A stretch of 64,000 bases of DNA from Treponema bryantii NK4A124 (GCF_000421345.1 NZ_ATWV01000011.1:1-64000), one strand, 5' to 3'. Positions 1 through 8,664 are shown, counted from the first letter of the stretch. A program made the numbers and translations. Notes: generated from the letters alone by a model not told the origin.

Positions 1-312
1 GATCACCCTCTTAGGCCGGGTAACTATCGTCGCCTTGGTGGGCCGTTACCCCACCAACTAGCTAATAGTACGCGGGCCGCTCTCTGTGCGAATCAAAAGA
101 TCCTTTCCTGCATGTCCTCTGACAACATGCAGCGTATCCGGTATTATCTCCTATTTCTAGGAGCTGTCCCCGTCACAGAGGTACGTCACCCACGCGTTAC
201 TCACCAGTCCGCCGCTCTAGGATTAGTGCAAGCACCAATCTTACCGCTCGACTTGCATGCTTAAGACGCGCCGCCAGCGTTCGTTCTGAGCCAGGATCAA
301 ACTCTCCATGAT
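1..312 (-). rRNA. rrs: 16S ribosomal RNA, 5' part (runs off window)
   Basis: The reverse complement carries the universal 16S 5' signature AGAGTTTGATCCTGGCTCAG at 286-305, followed by typical 16S helices continuing to the window edge. Placing the signature at E. coli positions 8-27 puts the mature 5' end near 312. Only about the first 310 nt are present. The gene is transcribed leftwards from the promoter at 549-577. Confidence 0.97.
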
Positions 313-401
313 TATTTCAATAGCCCGAAGGCTAATGATTTCACATAAATTGTTCAAAACCAGCTGAATATTTGCTGAATTGATTTTCAATCGAAACTTA
401 G

Positions 402-426
402 ATTCCGAAACAAGTTCGGAATGACA
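402..426. repeat. short hairpin repeat (CCGAAACAAGTTCGG family)
   Basis: A palindrome with ATTCCGAA and TTCGGAAT arms around a CAAG-type loop, ending in ATGACA. Related copies lie at 32979-33004, 39625-39651 and 42717-42742. Here it sits inside the 16S leader, so it is transcribed as part of the pre-rRNA. Confidence 0.7.
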
Positions 427-508
427 CCTTGCGTGTCTGTTTCGCGGGTTGTGTTTTTATGGTAAAAACACTAAAAAATTATTTAGTCAGTTATTTCCTT
501 CCCTGATC

Positions 509-520
509 TGTCAAAGAGCA
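509..520 (-). promoter_or_regulatory. boxA antitermination element of the rRNA leader
   Basis: The minus strand reads TGCTCTTTGACA, which closely matches the bacterial rrn boxA (TGCTCTTTAACA in E. coli). It lies between the rRNA promoter and the 16S gene, where NusB/NusE load on the transcript. The nusB gene is at 16313-16798. Confidence 0.75.
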
Positions 521-548
521 GCGCCGCTGTGTTGCGACGGTGAAAATG

Positions 549-577
549 AATATACTTCTTTCTAAACTTTTCGTCAA
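549..577 (-). promoter_or_regulatory. rRNA operon promoter
   Basis: On the minus strand TTGACG (572-577) and TATATT (549-554) are separated by exactly 17 bp, giving a start near 542, upstream of boxA. It points toward the 16S gene. Confidence 0.75.
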
Positions 578-605
578 TAGCTGACACGTGATTTTTATGC
601 TTTTT

Positions 606-634
606 TTGATTTTTTTTAAACTTTTTTATATAAT
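606..634 (+). promoter_or_regulatory. pepT promoter, probably leaderless
   Basis: TTGATT (606-611), a 17-bp spacer and TATAAT (629-634). The pepT ATG begins at 641, six bases after the -10 box, about where transcription should start. No Shine-Dalgarno sequence precedes the ATG. Confidence 0.65.
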
Positions 635-640
635 GCCCTC

Positions 641-1870
641 ATGAATTACATATATGGAAATAAAGATGAAGAAAATAAATTGCTGGACCGCTTTTGCCGC
701 TATGTAAAAATCTGGTCGGAAAGTGACGGAAAGGCTGCAGATGAAGGTGTATTTCCTTCAACTGAGCGTCAGTGGGACCTTGCTAAGGTACTGGTAAAGG
801 AACTACGCAACCTTGGAACCCGCAACGTTTATCTTACAGACTACTGCTATGTTGTTGCCAAGATTGATTCTAACATTGTTGATCCGGAGGAACGGAAAAA
901 GTACCCTACAATCCTCCTCATGGCTCACATGGACACAGTAGACGAAGTTACCGGCGAAAACGTAAAGCCCGTTATTTCAATTCTCTCAGATGCTGAATCT
1001 CCAACAGGCCAGGCTGATACTATCGTAAAATCTGACGGAACTACCCTGCTTGGGGCAGATGACAAGGCCGGCGTTTCTGCAATTATGGCAGCTGTTGAAT
1101 ATCTTATGAATCATTATGAAGATGAAAATCTTAAGCACGGACCTATTGAAGTAATGTTCAGCCCGGATGAAGAAACAGGCCACGGCATGGATAAAGTTCC
1201 ACTGAATATTCTTAAAGCTGATTTTGCAGTGACAGCAGACGGCGGCGACGAAGGAGAACTTGAAGCGGAATGCTTTAATGCCTGGGCCTGCACCATTAAG
1301 TTTACCGGAAAGGCCTGTCACACCGGCAGCGCAAAAGCCGGCGGAATGGTAAATGCAGTTACACTTGCAGGCGCTTTTGCCGCAGGATTACCACGCGACA
1401 TGGCTCCTGAAACTACAGAAAATTACGAAGGCTTTATTGCTCCTATGGAAATCACCGGAAGCATAGAATCTGCTTCAGTTGATATGCTGCTCCGCTCCTT
1501 CAATATAGAAGAAATTGAAAAAGACAAAGAAATCATAAAAAACACCGCAGACCGCATCACCGGAAAATTTGGCGGCTCTTACGAACTCAGTTTTAAGCAG
1601 CAATATCTTAATATGAAAGAAAAGCTGGACCAGCATCCGGAAATCATGCAGAGACTGGAACAAGCCTATAAAGACAGCGGCGTTAGGGTTCGCAAGCAGC
1701 CTATCCGTGGCGGCACAGACGGGTCACGCCTCACAGAACTTGGAATCCCAACTCCAAATATCTTTTCCGGAGCCCATGACTTTCATTCACGAAATGAATG
1801 GCTTTCTCTAAACCAGTGTGCAAAAGCTGCCGATGTATTAATTAACTTACTAACTCAAAAGGTGAAATAA
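641..1870 (+). CDS. pepT: peptidase T (tripeptide aminopeptidase)
   Basis: A 409-residue M20B-family zinc aminopeptidase that releases the N-terminal residue of tripeptides in the cytoplasm. Visible motifs are AHMDTVDEV (metal-binding His and Asp), GADDKAGVSAI (bridging Asp), FSPDEETGHG (catalytic Glu pair) and GGTDGSRLTELG near the C-terminus; the length is normal for the family. The ATG at 641 gives about 13 more N-terminal residues than typical PepT and has no Shine-Dalgarno. A TTG at 680 is an alternative start, but the promoter spacing favours a leaderless ATG. The stop overlaps the murA start by one base (TAATG), so the two form an operon. Confidence 0.95.
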   Translation: MNYIYGNKDEENKLLDRFCRYVKIWSESDGKAADEGVFPSTERQWDLAKVLVKELRNLGTRNVYLTDYCYVVAKIDSNIVDPEERKKYPTILLMAHMDTVDEVTGENVKPVISILSDAESPTGQADTIVKSDGTTLLGADDKAGVSAIMAAVEYLMNHYEDENLKHGPIEVMFSPDEETGHGMDKVPLNILKADFAVTADGGDEGELEAECFNAWACTIKFTGKACHTGSAKAGGMVNAVTLAGAFAAGLPRDMAPETTENYEGFIAPMEITGSIESASVDMLLRSFNIEEIEKDKEIIKNTADRITGKFGGSYELSFKQQYLNMKEKLDQHPEIMQRLEQAYKDSGVRVRKQPIRGGTDGSRLTELGIPTPNIFSGAHDFHSRNEWLSLNQCAKAADVLINLLTQKVK

Positions 1871-3153
1871 TGCACGAATATGTAATTGAGGGTGGATATC
1901 CTATTCAGGGGACAGTTACAGCAAGCGGAAACAAAAACGCAGCCTTGCCTTGTATTGCGGCAACTCTTATGACAGACGAGCCGGTTATTCTTCACAATAT
2001 TCCTGAGATTCAGGACACAAACGTAATGCTTGAAATCCTGAAATCTCTTGGCGCAAAGGTTGAAAAAATCAGCAAACATAACTGGAAAATCCAGTGTGAT
2101 CAAATAAAAACTACAGAGCTTCCAAGCGACCTTACTAAAAAGGTTCGCGGTTCCATCGTTTTTGCGGGGCCACTTCTTGCAAGCAAGGGCAAATGTCAGA
2201 TGACTCCTCCAGGTGGTGACGTCATCGGTCGCCGCCGTGTAGATACTCACTTCCTTGCCCTTAAAGCTATGGGCGCAAATATCCATGTAAACGGTCGTTT
2301 TGAATTTTCTGCAACCAAGCTTGTCGGTGCTGATATCTTTCTTGATGAAGCTTCCGTAACAGCAACTGAGAATGCCGTTATGGCGGCTGCCCTTTCTGAA
2401 GGCGAAACAATTCTTCAGAACTGTGCAAGCGAACCTCATGTTCAGGACATCTGTAAGATGCTGGTTGCAATGGGTGCTAAAATCACAGGAATTGGAAGTA
2501 ATATTCTTCACATTACAGGTGTAAAAAAACTTCACGGCTGTGAGTTTACAATCGGACCTGATTATATTGAAATCGGCTCATACATCGGTATGGCAGCTGC
2601 AACAAAAGGAAAGATTACAATCAAGGGTGTACGTGCAGAAGAAATGCGTCCTCTTAAATATTCTTTTGCAAAGCTTGGAATCAGCTGGAGCATAAACGGC
2701 GACGAGTTAACTGTTCCTAACACTCAGGAGCTTAAGGTAAACGACGACCTTGGAAATGCAATTCCAAAAATTGACGATATGCCATGGCCTGGATTCCCTG
2801 CCGACCTTACATCAATAATGACCGTAACCGCAACTCAGGTTAACGGAACTGTTTTGATTTTTGAAAAGATGTTCGAAAGTCGAATGTTCTTTGTAGACAA
2901 GCTGATTTCTATGGGCGCAAAAATTACCCTCTGTGACCCTCACCGTGCAGTTGTATGCGGACCAAGCATGCTGCACGGAGACCATCTTGTTTCACCTGAT
3001 ATTCGTGCGGGTATGGCTATGGTTATTGCCGCAATGTGTGCTCACGGCGAAAGCAGAATCAGTAACGTATATCAGATTGAACGCGGTTACGAAGACCTTG
3101 TAGGACAATTGCAAAAACTTGGTGCTAAAATCAAAAAGGTTGAAATAGAATAG
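1870..3153 (+). CDS. murA: UDP-N-acetylglucosamine 1-carboxyvinyltransferase, Asp-type active site
   Basis: The 427-residue enzyme transfers enolpyruvate from PEP to UDP-GlcNAc, the first committed step of peptidoglycan synthesis. The N-terminal SGNKNAALP substrate-binding motif is present. In the active-site loop, GGDVIGRRRVDTH (from about residue 115) has Asp117 where E. coli has Cys115 in GGCTIGARPVDLH. Asp at this position is known from Borrelia, Chlamydia and Mycobacterium and makes MurA insensitive to fosfomycin. Translation is coupled to pepT by a one-base overlap, with AAGGTG as a ribosome-binding site. A palindromic terminator follows at 3211-3260. Confidence 0.96.
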   Translation: MHEYVIEGGYPIQGTVTASGNKNAALPCIAATLMTDEPVILHNIPEIQDTNVMLEILKSLGAKVEKISKHNWKIQCDQIKTTELPSDLTKKVRGSIVFAGPLLASKGKCQMTPPGGDVIGRRRVDTHFLALKAMGANIHVNGRFEFSATKLVGADIFLDEASVTATENAVMAAALSEGETILQNCASEPHVQDICKMLVAMGAKITGIGSNILHITGVKKLHGCEFTIGPDYIEIGSYIGMAAATKGKITIKGVRAEEMRPLKYSFAKLGISWSINGDELTVPNTQELKVNDDLGNAIPKIDDMPWPGFPADLTSIMTVTATQVNGTVLIFEKMFESRMFFVDKLISMGAKITLCDPHRAVVCGPSMLHGDHLVSPDIRAGMAMVIAAMCAHGESRISNVYQIERGYEDLVGQLQKLGAKIKKVEIE

Positions 3154-3160
3154 ACAATTT

Positions 3161-3200
3161 CGGTGGTTGAGTGATGCGAAGCATCGTATCGAAACCACTG
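3161..3200 (+). repeat. palindromic repeat family A, copy 1
   Basis: GGTGGTTGAGT...TATCGAAACCAC arms around an inner hairpin GATGC-GAA-GCATC. It is paired with the inverted copy at 3211-3254. Confidence 0.9.
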
Positions 3201-3210
3201 CAAAAGCAAA

Positions 3211-3260
3211 ACGGTGCTTTCGATACACTCGCTTCGCGAGTACTCAAGCACCGTTTTTTT
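3211..3260 (+). terminator. terminator of pepT-murA built from palindromic repeat family A, copy 2
   Basis: ACGGTGCTTTCGATAC and GTACTCAAGCACCGT arms flank an inner CTCGC-TTC-GCGAG hairpin, followed by eight T. The usual GGTGG/CCACC arm ends are changed to GGTGC/GCACC, a compensatory pair that keeps the stem. It probably acts as a Rho-independent terminator for murA. Confidence 0.7.
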
Positions 3261-4177
3261 TACTTAATAATCAACTCTGCAAGCGCAACAAAACTTGGCA
3301 GGAAAAGCATGCACAAAACGCTGGTAAATGAGATTATGAGACTGGCGTAAGTTTCATCATGATTAAAGAGAACCGCAAAGCCCGGGATTGTTGTTGCCGC
3401 AGGACACATTGAACAAATCAAAACTACAAAGAGCAGAATACGGCAGTCCGGCACATTCGGGAAAAGCTTCCATACAACAAAGAGAATTCCAATATTTACG
3501 ACAGCACAAATTACATGGCGGAAAAGACTCACCTTTGCAATTTTAAGGGCATAGAGTTTTCCGTCTGCGGGCTTAAAGTTTGCAAGAAGAATACCAATCA
3601 GAAGCATACTTACGGCAGTGTTAAGGTCGCCAATCATTGTGACAGGACGGGCAATAAATTCCGGCAGAGTCCATGGGCTGCAGAAAATTGCAATACCGAT
3701 TATAACCGCTATGATATTCGGGTTTGTAATGATTTTTTTAAGGTTGATGGAACCGCTCATAATGTAGTAGCCGTAGGTCCAGATTGTAACATTGAAAACT
3801 ACAAGATAGCCCATCAGATAGAAAACACCTTCATCTCCAAAAACACCGCGAATCAGCGGAATGCCGATAAAGCCGCAGTTTGTAAAGCAGACTGCAAGAC
3901 GGTCTACCTGCTCCTTACTAGAAAAGAAACCGATTAAAATCATTACTGCATGAATGACAATTGCAACCACAAAAACAAAGCCAAGCTGGGCAAGTTTGTC
4001 AGCATTAAACTCCAGATTAAAGGACTTAACAACCATGAAGGGATTAATCAAATACAAAAGAAGCTTACTGACAAACTTCTGCTGAGATTCTTCTACCTTA
4101 AAGATTTTTGCAAAAAGAAAACCGGCCAGCGCAATCAGAAACATTGTGATCAGCTGTTTCATTACTAAAATATACAT
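3260..4177 (-). CDS. AEC-family permease (auxin efflux carrier-like)
   Basis: A 305-residue, strongly hydrophobic protein with about ten predicted membrane segments in two halves. The start and overall character match the bacterial AEC family (Mem_trans), whose members include malate and malonate carriers. The NCGFIGIPLIRGVFG stretch, a family hallmark in the middle of the protein, is visible, as is MCPAATTIPGFAVLF near the C-terminus. The substrate cannot be read from sequence. It lies two bases downstream of the small multidrug-export-like gene on the same strand, so the two are likely co-transcribed. ATG at 4177 or at 4162 (MKQLIT) could be the start. Confidence 0.85.
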   Translation of the reverse strand: MYILVMKQLITMFLIALAGFLFAKIFKVEESQQKFVSKLLLYLINPFMVVKSFNLEFNADKLAQLGFVFVVAIVIHAVMILIGFFSSKEQVDRLAVCFTNCGFIGIPLIRGVFGDEGVFYLMGYLVVFNVTIWTYGYYIMSGSINLKKIITNPNIIAVIIGIAIFCSPWTLPEFIARPVTMIGDLNTAVSMLLIGILLANFKPADGKLYALKIAKVSLFRHVICAVVNIGILFVVWKLFPNVPDCRILLFVVLICSMCPAATTIPGFAVLFNHDETYASLIISFTSVLCMLFLPSFVALAELIIK

Positions 4178-4178
4178 A

Positions 4179-4703
4179 TTACTTTCCTAATGCTGCAAAG
4201 AGTGCTGTAAACAAACCAAGACTGCCCGCCATCATAATAAGGCCGGCAAGTAAAACTCCAAGCGTAACCGCAATTACAGTATCACGGAATTTTAATTCAA
4301 GAAGACTAGCTGCCAGAGTTCCTGTCCAGGCGCCTGTTCCCGGCAAAGGAATTCCAACAAAGAGCAGAAGAGCAATAAAGATTCCCCTGCCGGCTTTAGC
4401 CTGCATTTTTTCACCAGCGGCTCTGCCCCTTACAAGACAGAAGGAGAAGATTTTACCGATGATTTTTTTATCCTGGCCCCATTCAAGAACCTTACGCGCA
4501 AAGAGATAAATAAATGGAACCGGAAGCATATTAGCAATGATACATACAATAAATGAAGGAATAACTGGCAGCTGCATGGCCTGCGAAACCGGGATTGCAC
4601 CGCGAAGCTCAATAAGCGGTACCATGGAAATAAAAAAAATCCAGAAATATTTTTTTAACATAGTTAAAGTATAATAAAATCCACCCGTCTTGAAAATATC
4701 CAT
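4179..4703 (-). CDS. small multidrug-export-like membrane protein (COG2426)
   Basis: A 174-residue membrane protein with the conserved PLIELRGAIP motif near the N-terminus and the GIPLPGTGAWTG motif in the middle, both typical of the Sm_multidrug_ex family. No transport substrate is established for the family. The ATG at 4703 is preceded by AGGAAAAA and a TATAAT-like box, supporting this start, although MLKKYFW at 4661 is possible. It is divergent from tRNA-Leu and heads a two-gene unit with the AEC permease. Confidence 0.8.
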   Translation of the reverse strand: MDIFKTGGFYYTLTMLKKYFWIFFISMVPLIELRGAIPVSQAMQLPVIPSFIVCIIANMLPVPFIYLFARKVLEWGQDKKIIGKIFSFCLVRGRAAGEKMQAKAGRGIFIALLLFVGIPLPGTGAWTGTLAASLLELKFRDTVIAVTLGVLLAGLIMMAGSLGLFTALFAALGK

Positions 4704-4729
4704 TTTTTCCTATATTATAAAAATCACTT

Positions 4730-4815
4730 GCCGGGATGGCGGAACTGGTAGACGCCCAGGACTTAAAATCCTGTGCTGAGCAATCAGCGTGCCGGTTCGA
4801 CCCCGGTTCCCGGCA
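4730..4815 (+). tRNA. tRNA-Leu, anticodon TAA
   Basis: An 86-nt class II tRNA. The acceptor arms GCCGGGA and TCCCGGC pair, the anticodon stem-loop reads GGA-CTTAAAA-TCC with anticodon TAA, a long variable arm is present, and the T arm is CCGGTTCGACCCCGG. The 3' CCA is not encoded (A then ACA). Confidence 0.95.
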
Positions 4816-4817
4816 AC

Positions 4818-4851
4818 AGGCCTCCTGAGTTTTCGGGAGGCCTCTTTTTTT
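4818..4851 (+). terminator. Rho-independent terminator of tRNA-Leu
   Basis: The AGGCCTCC and GGAGGCCT arms form an eight-bp stem, followed by a T-run at 4844-4851. It begins two bases after the tRNA. Confidence 0.9.
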
Positions 4852-4852
4852 A

Positions 4853-4893
4853 CGGTGGTTGAGTAGGCACAGAGTGCCGTATCGAAACCACCG
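4853..4893 (+). repeat. palindromic repeat family A, copy 3
   Basis: CGGTGGTTGAGTA...GTATCGAAACCACCG around an inner GGCAC/GTGCC hairpin. It is paired with the inverted copy at 4911-4949. Confidence 0.9.
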
Positions 4894-4910
4894 CAGATTT
4901 CGGCTCATAT

Positions 4911-4949
4911 GGTGGTTTCGATACGTTGCTTTGCAACACTCAACCACCG
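4911..4949 (-). repeat. palindromic repeat family A, copy 4
   Basis: GGTGGTTTCGATAC...ACTCAACCACC around an inner GTTGC-TTT-GCAAC hairpin, in opposite orientation to the copy at 4853. It lies just before the murD ribosome-binding site. Confidence 0.9.
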
Positions 4950-4966
4950 GGTTTTCAGGAGTGAAT

Positions 4967-6400
4967 ATGACACCACACGTTTATCCGCGCCACTGCGCAT
5001 TCAAATCAGTTGAAGATATTAAAGATAAAAAAGTTACCATAATGGGACTTGGTCTTAATGGCGGCGGAGAAGCGGCTGTTAGATTTTTCCTGAACAAGGG
5101 CGCTTATGTTACCGTAACTGATATGAAGACAAAAGAGCAGCTGTCCGCAACTGTGGAAAAACTCAACTCCGACACCAGCCTCGACCATAGCCGCCTCACC
5201 TACCGTTTGGGCGAACACAGAATAGAAGATTTTGAAAGTGCAGACTGTGTAATCAAAAATCCGGGCGTAAAGTTCGAAGGTAACAAATATCTGGCTGCAG
5301 CCCGCGCCATAGAAAGCGACCTCAGCATTTTCCTGCGTTTTACAAACTGCCCGATAATTGCCGTAACCGGCAGCAAGGGAAAATCTTCTACGGTAAGTGC
5401 CATTTACTACGGTTTGTCTCAGGCAGGCTACACAACCTTCCTGGGCGGCAACATCACCGTGAGCCCACTCACCTTCTTTGACCAGGTAAACGGTGACACA
5501 CCTGTTGTAATAGAATTTTCTTCCTGGCAGCTTGCAGACCTTCGTGGCCGTGGTGTCCTCCGTCCTCACATTTCTCTTATTACAAAAATTGTACCAGACC
5601 ATCAGAACTGGTACGGCAACATGGAATCTTATGTTGCAGACAAGCGTCTGATTTACGCAGACCAGACCAAGGGCGACTATTCTATTTTTGATTCTGATGA
5701 CTGGGGAGACTCTTTTGCTGCTGAGTCAAAGGCAACAGTTTTGCGATATGGAAGTAAAGCCGGCTGGAAGCTTGATCTTGGAGAGCTTTTAGTTCCGGGC
5801 GAGCATATGAAAATAAATGCCCAGAACGCAGCCCTCGTAATGCATCTGATGGGAGTACCTGATAACCGTATTAAAGAGATTTTGCAGAAGTGGCCGGGAA
5901 TTGACCACCGCCTTCAGTATTTCCACAGCTGGAAAAATACAGCCGGCACCACAATTAAGTTCTACAATGATTCCTGTGCAACTGTTCCAGAAGCCGCCGC
6001 AGCCGCAAGCCAGGCCTTTGGAAAGCCTGTGATTCTTATGACAGGTGGTACAGAAAAAGGACTCGAACTCACTCCACTTATTAAAACCCTGACAGAGCCA
6101 GAAGCAGCAGGTGTCAAATATCCTGTAAAAGACATTTACCTGCTAGCAGGAAGCGCAACAGATAAACTGGTGGCAGAACTGGACAAGGCAGGTGTAAAAT
6201 ATCACGGACCTTTTGACGGGCTGGACGCTCTGCTGCAAGAGTTCAAAAGTGGTTTCGATACACCGCTTCGCGGCACTCAACCACCGGAGAAAGAAGAAGT
6301 TTTTGTCTTCTCCCCTGGCGCTACAAGCTTTGGTATGTTTAGTAACGAATTTGACCGCGGCAACAAGTACATGGCCGCAGTAAAAAAGATATTCGAATAA
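4967..6400 (+). CDS. murD: UDP-N-acetylmuramoylalanine--D-glutamate ligase with repeat-encoded insertion
   Basis: The enzyme adds D-glutamate to UDP-MurNAc-L-Ala in cytoplasmic peptidoglycan synthesis. The 478-residue protein shows an N-terminal Rossmann region (MGLGLNGGG), the ATP-binding loop GSKGKSS, and a C-terminal ligase region with SPGATSFGMF, equivalent to the usual SPACASFDMF. The open frame continues upstream through a palindromic repeat, but the ATG at 4967 with CAGGAG six bases before it is the natural start. Residues 428-441 (SGFDTPLRGTQPPE) are encoded by a complete family A palindrome, lying before the conserved SPGATSF strand in place of the usual short linker. The frame is kept, so the gene is probably functional. 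Confidence 0.93.
   Translation: MTPHVYPRHCAFKSVEDIKDKKVTIMGLGLNGGGEAAVRFFLNKGAYVTVTDMKTKEQLSATVEKLNSDTSLDHSRLTYRLGEHRIEDFESADCVIKNPGVKFEGNKYLAAARAIESDLSIFLRFTNCPIIAVTGSKGKSSTVSAIYYGLSQAGYTTFLGGNITVSPLTFFDQVNGDTPVVIEFSSWQLADLRGRGVLRPHISLITKIVPDHQNWYGNMESYVADKRLIYADQTKGDYSIFDSDDWGDSFAAESKATVLRYGSKAGWKLDLGELLVPGEHMKINAQNAALVMHLMGVPDNRIKEILQKWPGIDHRLQYFHSWKNTAGTTIKFYNDSCATVPEAAAAASQAFGKPVILMTGGTEKGLELTPLIKTLTEPEAAGVKYPVKDIYLLAGSATDKLVAELDKAGVKYHGPFDGLDALLQEFKSGFDTPLRGTQPPEKEEVFVFSPGATSFGMFSNEFDRGNKYMAAVKKIFE
6249..6286 (-). repeat. palindromic repeat family A, copy 5, inside murD
   Basis: GTGGTTTCGATAC...ACTCAACCACCG with an inner CCGCTTCGCGG hairpin lies entirely within the murD reading frame and is translated as SGFDTPLRGTQPPE. 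Confidence 0.92.
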
Positions 6401-6406
6401 AAAAAA

Positions 6407-6451
6407 ACGGTGGTTTCGATAAACCCGCCTTTGCGGGCACTCAACCACCGT
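6407..6451 (-). repeat. palindromic repeat family A, copy 6, probable terminator of the chemoreceptor gene
   Basis: ACGGTGGTTTCGAT...ACTCAACCACCGT with an inner CCCGC-CTTT-GCGGG hairpin. Read on the minus strand the stem is followed by eight T, so it can terminate the chemoreceptor transcript. It separates the convergent murD and chemoreceptor genes. Confidence 0.75.
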
Positions 6452-6463
6452 TTGACATCTTCA

Positions 6464-6483
6464 GGATTGCGACGAAGCAATCC
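6464..6483. repeat. short palindrome, remnant of repeat family B
   Basis: GGATTGC and GCAATCC arms around GACGAA. It resembles the outer ends of the GGATTGC...CGCAATGACG repeats found at 31411 and 37964 with the middle deleted. Confidence 0.5.
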
Positions 6484-6488
6484 ATTTA

Positions 6489-8591
6489 TTAAACCTTAAA
6501 CAGATCTACCTGAGAACCAATTCGGCTGATGGCATCCTTTACCTGATCAGAAATCTCATTGAGGGTAACGCCGGTTTCATTAATCTTGCGTGCACCCACT
6601 GCCATTTCCTCCATACTGGTGTTCATCATTCCGGTTGATTCAGAAAGACTTGTCATATCTCGTACAATCTGAGCATTTCTATCATTCATCTCTTTTGAAG
6701 AGTTTCTAACTTCACTTGTAGAAGAGTTCAAATGACGGAGGGCTTCCATAATCTGCTTAGAACCTTCATTCTGTTCTTCCATGGCAGCCTGAATCTGAAT
6801 TACAAGTTCATCAGTTTCTTTAATACGACTAGATACCTCTGTAAGAGCAGTACTTGCCTCATTAGAAGAACCTACTACATCAGTAATAGAAGCCATAATC
6901 TTTCCAAGCTGCTCACCAATCTTCTTTGACTGTTCAGAAGAAGTTTCTGAAAGCTTACGGATTTCATCAGCAACTACAGCAAAGCCCTTTCCGGCTTCTC
7001 CGGCATGTGCCGCCTCAATTGCCGCATTCATAGCGAGCAGGTTTGTCTGTTCTGCAATATCAGAAATGGCGGTATTTGCTTCCTGCAGCATTTCCGACTG
7101 GCCCTCAATCTGACGAACCTTTTCATTAACATCTTCCTGCTTTGAGAATCCGATTTCTGCATTATCCTCAAGAGCCTTAAAGGAAGCCGACATTTTTTCT
7201 ACAGATTTATTTACAGAATTAATGTTTCCAATCATCTCTTCTACAGCAGCAGAAGCCTGAGTTACGCTTGATGACTGATCTTCAATCAAAGAATCGAGGT
7301 CTGTAATTGCGCTGGAAATATGCTGAACGGAATTATTTGTCTCTTCAACACTTCGTCCCTGATTATTAATCTGAGTATGAATAGAGTCGATATTTGCAAT
7401 GATTTCTGTAATTGAACTTGCAGTATCCTGTGTTCCTGCTTCAAGGTTATCACCGCTAACACCAAGGTCTGCCTTTGACTCTTTAAGAGTTTTTACAATC
7501 TCCTGCAGCTTATCCATAAAATTATCAAAGTTGATTATGAGAGCACCAATTTCATCGCGGACATAAAGATTACAACGCTTGGTCAAATCTGCCTCACCGC
7601 TTGAAAGATCTTTAAGGAAGACAGTAACGTTATTAATACGCTTCATAATCCAGCGGACAAAGAAATAACCGATTGTTGAAAGAATAAGGAAAAGTATTAC
7701 AGAAACCGGAACTATCATAGAAATTGTCTGATTTCGAACCTTATCAATTACCTTCATAGCCTTTGCAACAAAAACCATACCGGCAACTGTGCCATCATCA
7801 TTTTTGAGCGGTGTATAAACTGTATAATACTCAATTCCGGCAATTGTATTCTTTCCTACATATTCTTCACCATCATAAAGAACCTGCTGAACAATTGCTT
7901 CATTATCAAGCTCAGTATTTAGCAAATGAACGCCAAGCGTTGTCGCTGCACGAACTTTTCCATCAAATACGGTACATTCAACAGTATGATAATCATGAAC
8001 GATACTTACATAACCATCTGACCCCATTGTTGCGATATCATAAGCAATAATAAGACAACCCAAAGTTTTTCCATTCTTAATAACCGGAGTAGCAAAAATC
8101 AGACCATAATTCATGGTTCCAAGTTTAGAATAGGCATATGTTTTACGACCATCGATTGCCTGTCTGACAATAGGCAAATTTGGATGCTCACCAGGATTAA
8201 TTTCCCAGCCGGCATAAATCCTTCCTGTTGTATCGGTAATTGCAAGAAGGTCTACTCCACAAATCTGCCCCTTTTCTTTCAGATAAGCATTTGGATCATC
8301 TGTATAGGAACCGTCAAGATAACCTTTAATATGATCTGTAGAAGCCAGCATATCGCCATAACCACTAAGAGTATCAAGCCAGTCCTCGAGAATCCATTTT
8401 ACACCACCTGTAGTATTTTCAAGTTCTTCGACACTCTGAGTATGCATACCCCGGTTAAAGACTGCAAATGCTACTGAACCAGAAACAAATACACCAATCA
8501 TACTGGCGCCAACAATCATTGCAATAAGCTTTGTTTTTAGAGAAACATTTTTTTTCGGATTTGGATCAAACCGGTCCAGTGCTTTTGCCAT
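6489..8591 (-). CDS. methyl-accepting chemotaxis protein
   Basis: A 700-residue transmembrane chemoreceptor. A first membrane segment near residues 20-45 is followed by an extracytoplasmic Cache-like sensor region to about residue 280, a second membrane segment ([20 protein letters not shown]), a HAMP region and a long coiled-coil signalling domain. The signalling tip contains [20 protein letters not shown] and DEIRKLSE, the region that contacts CheA and CheW. The ligand is not predictable. The open frame extends ten codons upstream, but MAKALDRF at 8591 has AGGAG eight bases before it and is preferred. It is a single-gene unit with a repeat-derived terminator downstream. Confidence 0.95.
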   Translation of the reverse strand: MAKALDRFDPNPKKNVSLKTKLIAMIVGASMIGVFVSGSVAFAVFNRGMHTQSVEELENTTGGVKWILEDWLDTLSGYGDMLASTDHIKGYLDGSYTDDPNAYLKEKGQICGVDLLAITDTTGRIYAGWEINPGEHPNLPIVRQAIDGRKTYAYSKLGTMNYGLIFATPVIKNGKTLGCLIIAYDIATMGSDGYVSIVHDYHTVECTVFDGKVRAATTLGVHLLNTELDNEAIVQQVLYDGEEYVGKNTIAGIEYYTVYTPLKNDDGTVAGMVFVAKAMKVIDKVRNQTISMIVPVSVILFLILSTIGYFFVRWIMKRINNVTVFLKDLSSGEADLTKRCNLYVRDEIGALIINFDNFMDKLQEIVKTLKESKADLGVSGDNLEAGTQDTASSITEIIANIDSIHTQINNQGRSVEETNNSVQHISSAITDLDSLIEDQSSSVTQASAAVEEMIGNINSVNKSVEKMSASFKALEDNAEIGFSKQEDVNEKVRQIEGQSEMLQEANTAISDIAEQTNLLAMNAAIEAAHAGEAGKGFAVVADEIRKLSETSSEQSKKIGEQLGKIMASITDVVGSSNEASTALTEVSSRIKETDELVIQIQAAMEEQNEGSKQIMEALRHLNSSTSEVRNSSKEMNDRNAQIVRDMTSLSESTGMMNTSMEEMAVGARKINETGVTLNEISDQVKDAISRIGSQVDLFKV

Positions 8592-8664
8592 AAATAAACT
8601 CCTAAATGTAATAAATAACACTAATTATATTATTTAATTATCGCATATTATGCCAGAAAAGCAA

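Larger units (their letters stand above)
313..640. other. rRNA leader and divergent promoter region
   Basis: This 328-base stretch has no gene. It holds the 16S leader with a boxA element, the rRNA promoter on the minus strand, a short hairpin repeat at 402-426, and the plus-strand promoter of pepT at 606-634. Confidence 0.8.

Noticed and set aside
4859..4966. N-terminal 36 residues of the longer murD frame
   Set aside because: They are encoded by palindromic repeat DNA, and a good ribosome-binding site precedes the ATG at 4967.
4953..6448. Long open frames on the strand opposite murD and several other genes
   Set aside because: They have no ribosome-binding sites or family motifs and mirror codon usage of the real genes.
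8622..8664. Leucine leader peptide or T-box around leuA
   Set aside because: This gap is downstream of leuA; upstream (10372-10456) there is no run of Leu codons, T-box motif or terminator pair.
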